Assembly: GCA_937872475.1 (NCBI GenBank) | Contig: CALMSY010000005.1 | Coordinates: 235,713 to 299,712, forward strand | DNA: 64,000 bases | Source: 67-14 sp020438345 | Lineage (GTDB): Bacteria > Actinomycetota > Thermoleophilia > Solirubrobacterales > 70-9 | Reading direction: 5' to 3' | Shown here: positions 50,048 through 57,995 of the stretch, one piece after another | Position numbering within the stretch: the stretch's first letter is position 1 | Layout of the letters: every line of letters starts with the position of its first letter | Position numbers and translations under genes: made by a program | Notes under the pieces: model-generated | What the model was told of the DNA's origin: nothing | Seen by the model: only the letters and a program-made list of their open reading frames with translations | Databases searched by the model: none

Positions 50048-51664
50048 CTACTTTCGGAGGCCCAGGTTGAACTCGAAGCTGCCTTCGCTGTCGCTGGAAC
50101 CAGCCGCCATGTACTCGAATCTGGCCAGGATCTTGGCGATCTCGCGCGCGTCCGGGTCACCAGCCCCCTCCGAGAGAACCAGCTTCGCGATGTTGGCCGG
50201 GTCGGCGAACATGTCGAGACCGTCCTCAGGGGTCGAAGCATCGGCGGCCTTGTAGGCATCCGAATTGGCGAGAGTCTGGCCGCCACCTGTCAGGGCAGTA
50301 AGCGAGGCCTGCATTCCGACCCCGATCACCATGCGGTCACCCTTCACACCAACCACGATCGGCCGGCCCGGGAGGTCCGGAGTGAAGACCCGGAAACCGG
50401 CTACACCACCCGGCAGGGGTCGGACGCTGGCGTCATTGGCAAGCCCGATCAGGGATGAGATACCTCGCAGCGAACTCTCGATCGGCTCGATGTTGGAGCT
50501 GGTTGCCACGAGGGCGCCTCCGAGGTTGTTCCTGTTCGTGCCACTGACGAAGAAGGCGACCGTCTCAAGGGATTCGACGATCCCCTTGATATCGATCTGG
50601 CCCGAGGCTTCATTGACTGCCTTGTCGACCTGACCGGGTTCAAGCACTCCGGGAATGCCTTCGTCATTCAGGGCGTTCATGATCTTGGTCGCATTCGGGC
50701 CGACATCACCGGAACCAGCCGCGAAGATCGCGTCCGCCGGGAACGTCTCGATGACCGAGGACGGATCACCACTGGTCAGGTCGGTACTCACGCTGGAGTA
50801 GCCATTCAGCGAGATTTCGCTTTCTTCCGGAACCAGGCTGACCACGGTACCTGTGCCTTCGAGGTCGATCCCGAGCGCCGAATAGAGGCCTTCGAGATCA
50901 AAGCCCTGGTCCTTGAGTGCGTTCACGTACGGATCGTTCGAAGTGAAGACCGAGGCGAGGGCACCATCGGAAACCTTGTCGGAAAGGTCACCGAATGCAT
51001 CCGTTCCGGCGAGGTTGTCACCCTTCGACGCGTCGACTGCGGCCTTGAACTCGGCTTCCGAAGAACCGACGACCACGTTGTCGTCAACGATGCCGATGGT
51101 TGCGCCGTCATCATCGGCCACCTTGTACGAGAACCCCTCGTACTCGCCGTCTGTGGCACCACCTTCTGATTCGACCTGCTTGTCAATGAAACTCTGCGCC
51201 GCGTCAGTATCAGTGGTCTGGACGATCAGGCCGAAGGTCTCCTCATCCGGCGTGTCGTACGCAGAAGTGTCTTCAAGCGCGCTCATCTCGGAAATCCCGT
51301 CGGTTCCGGAGGCGAAAGAGGCCGGGTCGAACTGAACGAAGACTCCGGCATTCTCACCAAGCCAAGGCTTGATGTCAGCGTCGAAATCGACGTCGCCTTC
51401 ACTGTCGGATTCGATGCTGCTCGTAATCAAGTCCCCGAGGTTGATGCCGGCGAGTTGATCAGTGATGGAATCAACGTTGGCGGCGACTTCACTGTCGGGC
51501 TGCACGGCGCCTTCCACGTAGACCGGTGCGTCAGCCGGGACATACTTGGCGAGTTCGTTCGCACCGGAGTCGTCGGAGGAACCGCCGCAGGCGCTGAGCG
51601 TTAAAGCGGCCAGACCGAGGGCGAGGATGGCAGGCAGGGAATATTTCTTAATTTGACTGGGCAT
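50048..51664 (-). CDS. DUF3352-family lipoprotein
   Basis: A 538-residue exported protein with a signal peptide and lipobox (LTLSAC near residue 26), then an acidic domain (YVPADAPVYVEGAVQPDSEVAANVDSI) that matches the start of DUF3352 proteins. Several repeated beta/alpha units follow. The biological role of DUF3352 is unknown; it is common in actinobacteria. ATG 51664 is 6 nt after a minus-strand TAGGAT, making it another leaderless start and the likely head of the acpS-nnr-alr-cca-infA transcript. Confidence 0.85.
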   Translation of the reverse strand: MPSQIKKYSLPAILALGLAALTLSACGGSSDDSGANELAKYVPADAPVYVEGAVQPDSEVAANVDSITDQLAGINLGDLITSSIESDSEGDVDFDADIKPWLGENAGVFVQFDPASFASGTDGISEMSALEDTSAYDTPDEETFGLIVQTTDTDAAQSFIDKQVESEGGATDGEYEGFSYKVADDDGATIGIVDDNVVVGSSEAEFKAAVDASKGDNLAGTDAFGDLSDKVSDGALASVFTSNDPYVNALKDQGFDLEGLYSALGIDLEGTGTVVSLVPEESEISLNGYSSVSTDLTSGDPSSVIETFPADAIFAAGSGDVGPNATKIMNALNDEGIPGVLEPGQVDKAVNEASGQIDIKGIVESLETVAFFVSGTNRNNLGGALVATSSNIEPIESSLRGISSLIGLANDASVRPLPGGVAGFRVFTPDLPGRPIVVGVKGDRMVIGVGMQASLTALTGGGQTLANSDAYKAADASTPEDGLDMFADPANIAKLVLSEGAGDPDAREIAKILARFEYMAAGSSDSEGSFEFNLGLRK

Positions 51665-51670
51665 GCCCGG

Positions 51671-51676
51671 ATCCTA
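51671..51676 (-). promoter_or_regulatory. -10 box of the DUF3352-acpS operon (leaderless)
   Basis: TAGGAT on the minus strand is followed by exactly 6 nt and the ATG at 51664, identical in sequence and spacing to the box before the adenosyltransferase gene at 5.9 kb. Confidence 0.6.
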
Positions 51677-51783
51677 ACGCCACTGATTGCGGACACATTG
51701 CGAACCTTTCTTCATCCGGACGAGATCCAGTGCCAGAGCGGGTTTATCCGCCCCATCCCGAAAGCTGGTGGTGGGCCCGGCGA

Positions 51784-53643
51784 CTACTCGACCGTGACAG
51801 TCTTGGCCAGGTTTCTGGGCTGGTCCACGTTCAGACCGTTGAGCCGGGCCACGTGATATGCGAGGAGCTGCAGCGGCAGAATCGCCAGCAAGGGCTGCAG
51901 CACCCAGTCGGTGCGAGGCACAGCTATCGTCTCTTCCGACACCTTTGACACCCTGCTATCGCCTTCGGTTGCGACGGCGATCACATCCGCTCCGCGTGCC
52001 TTGACTTCCTCCATGTTCGAAAGAACCTTGTCGAGAATCGGGCTGTCGGTGGCCACGCAGACGACCGGCGTGGACTCGTCGAGCAGCGCGATCGGTCCGT
52101 GTTTCATTTCACCGGCCGCGTACGCGTCGGTCGGGATGTAAGAGACCTCTTTCAACTTCAGGGCGCCTTCCAGACAGACCGGCAGGCCGATATGCCGGCC
52201 CAGATAGAGGAAGAACTTCTGGTCGTAGTGCCGTTTGGCAATCTCCAACATCCGCTCAGACTCCGAGTCGATCGTCGCTTCCATCTTCTCGGGAATCGCG
52301 CGCAATTCGTTGATCAGACGGCTGACCTCGCCGAAACCAAGGGTGCCGCGGAGTTCGGCCAGCCTCAGGGCGACCAGATACATGGCGGCCACCTGCGCGA
52401 CGAAAGTCTTGGTCGCGGCTACTCCTATCTCCAGGCCGGCCCGGGTAAAAAGCACCGCGTCGGAATCGCGGGTCGCCTGACTGCCCATGATGTTTGTGAT
52501 CGCAAGGACCTTGGCCCCCCGGTCCCTGGCGAGCCGCATCGCAGCCAGGGTGTCGGCGGTCTCACCCGACTGGGTTATTCCGATGACCAGGTCATTCTCA
52601 CCGATCACCGGATCGCGGTAGCGATACTCGGAGGCGATGTCCATCTCCACCGGTACCCGGGCCCAGCGCTCGATTGCGTAGCGTCCGACCAAACCGGCGT
52701 GGTAGCTGGTGCCGCAGGCGACAATCACGATCCGACGGGCCTTTCGCAGCACATCATCACCAAAGCCAATGTCGGACAGATCAACGCTGTCGTCCTCGGA
52801 AAGCCGGTCGAGGATCGTCTCCGCGATCGCCTCCGGCTGCTCGTGGATCTCCTTCATCATGTAGGTGTCGTAACCGGCTTTCTCCGCCTGTTCTTCATCC
52901 CACTGGACTTCCTCGGTGGATCGTTCGACCGGTTCGCCTTCAGCCGTGGTGACGGTCACACCGTCGGGGGTGACGGTGACGATTTCGCCGTTGTCGATCG
53001 CCAGCACGACCCTTGTCTCGTTGAGAAAAGCCGGAATCGCCGAGGCGATGAAGTTCTCGCCTTCGCCAATTCCGACGATCAACGGGGTCTCCTTGCGGGC
53101 TCCGACAAGCAGCCCGGGAGAGTCAGCGTGCATGGCGACGATCGAATAGTGGCCCCGCAGGTCGGCATATGCCTTGCGGACCGCCTCGGTCAGGTCACCG
53201 TCGAAATAGCGGCTGATCAGGTGAGCGACTACTTCGGCGTCGGTTTCGGAAGTGAAAACGAACCCTTCCCGCTGAAGTTCTTCCTTCAGGCGGACATAGT
53301 TTTCGACGATGCCGTTCAGAACGATCTGAACCTTGCCCGACTCATCCGTGTGAGGATGGGCGTTCTCTACGGTCACCCTTCCGTGGGTGGCCCAGCGGGT
53401 ATGTGCGATCCCGGTGAAGCGCCCGTTTTCGTCCGGCTTCCCGGCGGCCGAAAGGTCGTTCGCTTCAAGTGAGCTCTTCAGCCCTTCAAGATTCCCGACC
53501 GCTCGAACGTTCTCTACCCCGGCACCCGGGACGAGGATCGCCACTCCGGCCGAGTCGTAGCCGCGGTACTCGAGCTTTTCCAGCCCGGCCACGAGAATCT
53601 CTTCGGCGGGACGACCGCCGACGTATCCGATGATTCCGCACAT
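51784..53643 (-). CDS. glmS: glutamine-fructose-6-phosphate aminotransferase (isomerizing)
   Basis: A 619-residue two-part enzyme making glucosamine-6-phosphate for peptidoglycan. The mature N-terminus starts Cys (MCGIIGYVGGRPAEE), the glutaminase nucleophile. Two SIS domains follow (about 300-600) with ACGTSYHAGLVGRYAIE, ITQSGETADTLAA and the C-terminal DQPRNLAKTVTVE. Length is standard. No glmS ribozyme is visible upstream. glmM is encoded directly upstream on the same strand. Confidence 0.96.
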   Translation of the reverse strand: MCGIIGYVGGRPAEEILVAGLEKLEYRGYDSAGVAILVPGAGVENVRAVGNLEGLKSSLEANDLSAAGKPDENGRFTGIAHTRWATHGRVTVENAHPHTDESGKVQIVLNGIVENYVRLKEELQREGFVFTSETDAEVVAHLISRYFDGDLTEAVRKAYADLRGHYSIVAMHADSPGLLVGARKETPLIVGIGEGENFIASAIPAFLNETRVVLAIDNGEIVTVTPDGVTVTTAEGEPVERSTEEVQWDEEQAEKAGYDTYMMKEIHEQPEAIAETILDRLSEDDSVDLSDIGFGDDVLRKARRIVIVACGTSYHAGLVGRYAIERWARVPVEMDIASEYRYRDPVIGENDLVIGITQSGETADTLAAMRLARDRGAKVLAITNIMGSQATRDSDAVLFTRAGLEIGVAATKTFVAQVAAMYLVALRLAELRGTLGFGEVSRLINELRAIPEKMEATIDSESERMLEIAKRHYDQKFFLYLGRHIGLPVCLEGALKLKEVSYIPTDAYAAGEMKHGPIALLDESTPVVCVATDSPILDKVLSNMEEVKARGADVIAVATEGDSRVSKVSEETIAVPRTDWVLQPLLAILPLQLLAYHVARLNGLNVDQPRNLAKTVTVE

Positions 53644-53725
53644 AGGCGCTAAAGCCTATCCGGGCGATCCCGCGGCCGAAGAGACGGCCGTCACGCAGAG
53701 ACGTTCGATCGGGCCGGTTCCGGCC

Positions 53726-55057
53726 TCAGCCGAGTTCCTGCCGGACCAGGGTGACGAGGGAGTCAACGATCTCCTGTGCCCGTTCCGGGGTCGGCGCCTC
53801 GGCCATCACCCGGACCAGCGGTTCGGTGCCTGACGGCCTGATCAGCACGCGACCTTCACCTTCGAGCTCGCCGTTCAGCCGGTCAACTTCGCTCCAGACA
53901 ACATTCGCACCGGCGATAGCCTCGCGGTCGGCAACTTCCACGTTGACCAGCATCTGGGGGAGCTTCACCATGTTCCGGGCCTGCCCGAGATCCCGGCCCG
54001 CAAGCGCCTCAAGCAGCATCAGTGCGGCCGCGATTCCATCGCCAGTAGGCGCGTAGTCGGTCGAGATTATGTGGCCGGACTGTTCCCCACCCAGCACCCA
54101 GTTTCTGTCTCTCAGTGCCTCAAGCACGTATCGGTCACCGACCTGGGTCACCTCGACTTCCACCCCGGTCTCCTCCATTGCCTGGTGGAAGCCGTAGTTG
54201 CTCATCACGGTCACCGCAACACCACCTCCGAGCTGCCCGGCTTCCGCTCTTGCGGCCGCGATCAGGGCGATCATCTCATCGCCATCGAAGGGATTGCCTT
54301 CGGCGTCCACCGCCAGCACCCGGTCACCATCACCATCGAAGGCAAATCCGATCGTGGCGTCGGAAGCGCCCATGTGACCGGAAATCAGGTCCAGTGATGT
54401 CGAGCCGCAGCCATCGTTGATGTTGCGGCCGTCGGGCTCCGTCGCCAGCAGCTCCACTTCTGCTCCAAGCCGGCTGAAAATCTCCCCGGCCACTTGAAAG
54501 GTGGATCCGTTGGCGCAGTCCAGGGCGACCTTCAACCCGGAGAGATCCAGCTGGAAGTGGCTTTGCAGCGCCCGCAGGTAGTCCTGGTCACCTCCGTTCA
54601 GCTCCCGGATCCGGCCCGGCAGAGGATCGGCCGCCGGCGGTTCGTGGATCAGGGCTTCGATACCGGCCTCGGTTTGATCGTCCAGCTTGTTTCCGTCCCC
54701 GCCGAAAAGCTTGATCCCGTTGTCGTGAAACGGATTGTGGGAAGCCGAAACCACCCCCGCCATATCGAATCCGTGATGCCGGGAAAGCAGCGCGGCCGCC
54801 GGGGTCGGCAGGATTCCACCGAGATACACATCGGCTCCTGCCTCGGCGAAGCCGGCCGCCAGCCCTGCCTCCAGCATCGGCCCGGATTCGCGGGTATCGC
54901 GGATGATCAGGACCCTGGGGCGGCTGACGCCATGCGCGCGCCGCAGCGATTCGGCGCCGGCCCTCCCGATCGAGAGAGCCAGCTCCGGCGTGATCTTCTC
55001 GCCGACCAGTCCGCGGACTCCGTCGGTACCGAAAAGAGTCCTGGCAGAATTCGACAC
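53726..55057 (-). CDS. glmM: phosphoglucosamine mutase
   Basis: A 443-residue phosphohexomutase converting glucosamine-6-phosphate to glucosamine-1-phosphate. It has LFGTDGVRGLVG at the start, VVSASHNPFHDNGIKLFGG with the phosphorylated Ser, FAFDGDGDRVLAVD for Mg2+, and RPSGTEPLVRVMAEA at the phosphate end. It starts with GTG 55057, 14 nt after the rpsI stop, so it is co-transcribed with the ribosomal genes; glmS follows. Confidence 0.96.
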   Translation of the reverse strand: MSNSARTLFGTDGVRGLVGEKITPELALSIGRAGAESLRRAHGVSRPRVLIIRDTRESGPMLEAGLAAGFAEAGADVYLGGILPTPAAALLSRHHGFDMAGVVSASHNPFHDNGIKLFGGDGNKLDDQTEAGIEALIHEPPAADPLPGRIRELNGGDQDYLRALQSHFQLDLSGLKVALDCANGSTFQVAGEIFSRLGAEVELLATEPDGRNINDGCGSTSLDLISGHMGASDATIGFAFDGDGDRVLAVDAEGNPFDGDEMIALIAAARAEAGQLGGGVAVTVMSNYGFHQAMEETGVEVEVTQVGDRYVLEALRDRNWVLGGEQSGHIISTDYAPTGDGIAAALMLLEALAGRDLGQARNMVKLPQMLVNVEVADREAIAGANVVWSEVDRLNGELEGEGRVLIRPSGTEPLVRVMAEAPTPERAQEIVDSLVTLVRQELG

Positions 55058-55071
55058 GCCTGCTTGAGGCC

Positions 55072-55893
55072 CTAGCGCTTCGAGAACTGCGGCCGCTTGC
55101 GGGCCTTCTTGAGACCGGCCTTGCGACGTTCCTTGGCCCGCGCATCACGAGTCAGGAACCCGCGGCGCTTCAGTTCGGCGCGAAGCTCGGGGTCGACCTC
55201 TGTAAGCGCCCGGGCAATGCCGTGGCGAACCGCTCCGGCCTGACCGGAAATACCGCCGCCGTGAACGCGAATCTTGATGTTCACATTCGACTCGTAGCCG
55301 GTGGCGACCAGCGGAGAGTTCACGATCGTGCGGTGGCGGGCACGGGGAAAGTATTCGTCGATCTCGCGATCGTTGATGGTGATTGCGCCGTCACCCGGCA
55401 GAACGATCACACGGGCGACTGACCGCTTGCGCTTGCCGGTCGCGATAAAACGGGAGTCTTTGGCGAGCGCGACCGGAGCCGGCCTGGCAACCGGGGCGTC
55501 GTCATCCTGGTCGGCCTCCGCGGCCTCGCGGGCAGCACGCTCTTCCTCTTCGGCTTCGCGGGCGGCAAGTTCCTCGGCGCTCAGCTCGACCTCAGGTTCG
55601 GGCTCAACCAGCGGTTCGAGATCGGCACCTGGTGGCAGGTCTGACTGCGGCTTCTTCTCTTCCCTGGCGACGATCGCTTCAGCGGCCTCCGTGGCTGCTT
55701 CCTCGACCTCTACCTCACCGGAGCCCTCGGCACCTTCGACTTCACCCTCGACAAGCTCTTCACCTGCGCTGGCCTCGGAGGCCTCCGCGGCAGGAATCTC
55801 CTCAACCGTTTCCTCGGCTGCCGGACTTTCTTCGACGGCAGCTTCGGGGGTTTCTTCGGGGGTCACGTCTTCGGTGTTTTCTTCTTCGCTCAA
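55072..55893 (-). CDS. rpsI: 30S ribosomal protein S9 (uS9) with long acidic N-terminal extension
   Basis: A 273-residue protein. Residues from about 147 are a normal uS9 core (ATGKRKRSVARVIVLPG, NSPLVATGYESNVNIKIRVHGGG, ending KKARKRPQFSKR). Before it lie about 146 residues that are very rich in Glu, Ala and Pro and low in complexity. Actinobacterial S9 proteins often carry shorter tails of this kind. Translation starts at TTG 55893 without an obvious ribosome site, 11 nt after the rplM stop. If it starts internally, the extension would be shorter. Confidence 0.93.
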   Translation of the reverse strand: MSEEENTEDVTPEETPEAAVEESPAAEETVEEIPAAEASEASAGEELVEGEVEGAEGSGEVEVEEAATEAAEAIVAREEKKPQSDLPPGADLEPLVEPEPEVELSAEELAAREAEEEERAAREAAEADQDDDAPVARPAPVALAKDSRFIATGKRKRSVARVIVLPGDGAITINDREIDEYFPRARHRTIVNSPLVATGYESNVNIKIRVHGGGISGQAGAVRHGIARALTEVDPELRAELKRRGFLTRDARAKERRKAGLKKARKRPQFSKR

Positions 55894-55904
55894 GTTCAGT
55901 CAGT

Positions 55905-56339
55905 TCAGTTCTGGATTTCCAAGGGCTTTGGCTGCTGTGCCTGATGGGTGTGCTCGGGTCCGGCATGAACCTTCAGCTTCAGGAGCTGCTGCCGCGAAAG
56001 CTTGTTGCGAGGCATCATTCCCTTGACCGCCTTGCGAATGACTTCTTCCGGCTGCTTCTCGAGCATTTCGGCCAGGGTGCGGGACTTGATGCCACCCGGG
56101 TAGCCACTGTGTCGCCAGTAAGTCTTCTGGTTCAGCTTGTCGCCGGTGACCTTGATCTTCTCGGCGTTTATCACCACCACGAAATCACCCGTATCGATAT
56201 GCGGCGTGTAGTCGGGCTTGCGCTTGCCGCGCAGCGTATCTGCGAGCTGGGTCGCGAGACGACCGAGAGTCTGGCCTTCGGCGTCTACGATGTACCAGTC
56301 TCTCTGGCGATTGGCGGGTGTGGCTACGTGAGTCTTCAT
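55905..56339 (-). CDS. rplM: 50S ribosomal protein L13 (uL13)
   Basis: A 144-residue large-subunit protein. The standard landmarks DWYIVDAEGQTLGRLATQLAD, HIDTGDFVVVINAEKI, TYWRHSGYPGGIKSRT and AVKGMMPRNKL are present. It is first in the rplM-rpsI-glmM-glmS order. A TATGAT near 56390 and a small CTTCC/GGAAG hairpin about 20-35 nt upstream of the ATG may form a leader that allows autoregulation, as L13 does in other bacteria. ATG 56339 is the conserved start. Confidence 0.96.
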   Translation of the reverse strand: MKTHVATPANRQRDWYIVDAEGQTLGRLATQLADTLRGKRKPDYTPHIDTGDFVVVINAEKIKVTGDKLNQKTYWRHSGYPGGIKSRTLAEMLEKQPEEVIRKAVKGMMPRNKLSRQQLLKLKVHAGPEHTHQAQQPKPLEIQN

Positions 56340-56482
56340 GGCAAAGGGGCGTGAGACTTCCGGCGGAAGCCGACACGCGGACACGGCATCATAGGGGAAT
56401 AGGCAGCCGGGTGAGTCCTGACATGGAGAGGACCCGGCGATAGCTCCGGAGCCTGGTCACACGCGATGTCTTGATGAATGCT

Positions 56483-56488
56483 TATACT
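56483..56488 (+). promoter_or_regulatory. -10 box of the riboswitch-M23 transcript
   Basis: TATACT lies just upstream of the start of the riboswitch fold, with a predicted start of transcription near 56495. Confidence 0.5.
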
Positions 56489-56494
56489 CACCCG

Positions 56495-56637
56495 AGCTAT
56501 AGCCGAACCCTTCCCATCCATGGGAAAGGGCGGAGGAACCAAATGGGGAGACTTTTCCCCAAGGGGCGAATCGAAGGCATTTATTGCTTTGTAGCGCGAC
56601 TCTTTCAGCGCGAGCCCGCCAGCTAACTCCGCAGGCG
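56495..56637 (+). promoter_or_regulatory. c-di-AMP riboswitch (ydaO-yuaA class)
   Basis: The leader holds the conserved blocks of this class in order: GGCGGAGGAACCA, then GGGGCGAATCGAAGG, and at the 3' side GAGCCCGCCAGCTAACTCCGCAGGC, equivalent to the CCGUCAGCUAACCUCGUAAGC end of the Bacillus ydaO RNA. It precedes a cell-wall peptidase gene, the usual target in actinobacteria, where high c-di-AMP lowers expression. Confidence 0.85.
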
Positions 56638-56649
56638 CCAGGAAAGAGA

Positions 56650-57879
56650 TTGAAGCCGAGACGATCAAAGCCCCTCTCGCTCGCCGCATTCGTGGCGTCC
56701 TTCGCCTGCCTTATTGCTTTTGCCGCGGGCTCGATTTCAACCCCTGCGAGCGCCGCGACAGCCCCTGCGGGCGGTGGCGGTCTGCTGGTCCCGGAAGCTC
56801 CGGAAATCTCCGATGTGATCTGCCTGACCGGCTGCAGCACGATGCGTACCTCTTCGATCGGCGGCACGGTCCAGATCACCGGGACTTCGATGGACACGGT
56901 CAAGGCCGTCGCCTTTCGCGGAGCCGGCAAGAACATCCGGGTTGAACCCGGCCAGGTCACCGCGACGAGAGTAGTGGCGACGGTGCCCGAGGGAGCCGCA
57001 AGCGGCCGGCTGCGAGTGATCGGTTCCATCGGAAGCGTCTCTGAACCCTCCGCACAGGTCATTGCGATCGGGGCACAGGTTCTTTCGAAGGGCGGTGCGC
57101 TGACCATCACCGACGCCACGACAACCCCGACCAGGGCCTACCAGTTCGGACTTCAGCGTCCGACCCTGGACTTCGTGGTCAATGGCCCGGGCGCGACCAC
57201 GAGCCTCAGGGTGGATGTGGTGAACTCGGCGGGTGACGTGGTTCGCAGCCGTTTCCTCAACGAAATCCCGACTGGTTCAACTCAACGGGTCGGCTGGAAC
57301 GGTCTTGTCACCGGTGGCAAGACCGCACCGAACGGCTCGTATCGTTTCGTTGTCCGCGGCGGAGATGGCACCGCGGCCACCCTTTCGAAGCGTCTCAAGA
57401 GGGTCCGTCGTATCGCCCGGGCATCGAAATCACGGCGAACAGCTGATCCCTTCAGCTTCCGCATGTACGGATACATTTTCCCGCTCCGCGCAGCTCATTC
57501 CTACGGTGATGGCGTTGGCGCCGGTCGCGGCCATCAGGGAGCCGATGTCCTCGCACCCTGTGGAAAGCCGCTCGTCGCAGCCCGGGCCGGAACCGTCTAC
57601 TACAACGACTACCAGGCTGGCGGAGCCGGCAACTACCTCGTGATCAACATCAAGGGGGGCGGCGGCAAGAGCCACGTTTACATGCACATGCCGGTCCGCT
57701 CGCCGCTCAAGGTAGGGGCAAGAGTGAAGACCGGCCAGCGGATTGGAAGTGTTGGGACGACCGGCCGGAGCACTGCCTGTCACCTTCATTTCGAGGTCTG
57801 GTCCGCCCCGGGCTGGTATCAGGGCGGGACTTTCCTCGACCCGATGCCGTACCTGAACGCCTGGGACCGCTACAGCTGA
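56650..57879 (+). CDS. secreted M23 peptidase with Ig-like domains
   Basis: About 409 residues: signal peptide (1-38), an IPT/TIG-like beta domain (about 55-140, VQITGTSMDTVKAVAFRGAG), a FlgD-like Ig domain (about 170-235, GWNGLVTGGKTAPNGSYRFVV) and a C-terminal M23 endopeptidase (about 270-400). The zinc ligands are seen as GHQGADVLAP and CHLHFEVW. It cleaves peptidoglycan cross-bridges. The start is TTG 56650, with AGGAAAGAG just upstream. It is controlled by the c-di-AMP riboswitch directly preceding it, linking wall lysis to the second messenger. Confidence 0.9.
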   Translation: MKPRRSKPLSLAAFVASFACLIAFAAGSISTPASAATAPAGGGGLLVPEAPEISDVICLTGCSTMRTSSIGGTVQITGTSMDTVKAVAFRGAGKNIRVEPGQVTATRVVATVPEGAASGRLRVIGSIGSVSEPSAQVIAIGAQVLSKGGALTITDATTTPTRAYQFGLQRPTLDFVVNGPGATTSLRVDVVNSAGDVVRSRFLNEIPTGSTQRVGWNGLVTGGKTAPNGSYRFVVRGGDGTAATLSKRLKRVRRIARASKSRRTADPFSFRMYGYIFPLRAAHSYGDGVGAGRGHQGADVLAPCGKPLVAARAGTVYYNDYQAGGAGNYLVINIKGGGGKSHVYMHMPVRSPLKVGARVKTGQRIGSVGTTGRSTACHLHFEVWSAPGWYQGGTFLDPMPYLNAWDRYS

Positions 57880-57892
57880 TCAGAACCCAGCC

Positions 57893-57924
57893 GGGCGGGA
57901 GGGTTCCCTTCCGCCCTTGATTTT
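57893..57924 (+). terminator. terminator after the M23 peptidase gene
   Basis: An 11-bp stem with one G-U pair (arms 57893-57903 and 57906-57916) is followed by TTGATTTT. It separates the peptidase from the zinc operon. Confidence 0.7.
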
Positions 57925-57938
57925 CACAAAAGGGAATA

Positions 57939-57953
57939 TGAGAACGATTCTCA
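57939..57953. promoter_or_regulatory. Zur/Fur-type box upstream of the metal-uptake operon
   Basis: TGAGAACGATTCTCA is a perfect 6-bp inverted repeat around CGA, matching the TGaaAatcaTTTTcA shape of actinobacterial Zur sites. It lies 42 nt before the first gene, and a Fur-family regulator is the last gene of the same operon. Confidence 0.75.
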
Positions 57954-57995
57954 TTCTCTGCTAACTTCCGGTCCGGAACCAAATGGAGACCGGAA

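Noticed and set aside
51665..51783. search for a tRNA, glmS-type ribozyme or terminator between glmS and the DUF3352 gene
   Set aside because: Only a weak GCGG/CCGC inverted repeat is present. No cloverleaf or T-run is seen.
52099..53472. 457-codon open frame antisense to glmS
   Set aside because: Shadow of glmS, whose active-site residues and length are textbook.
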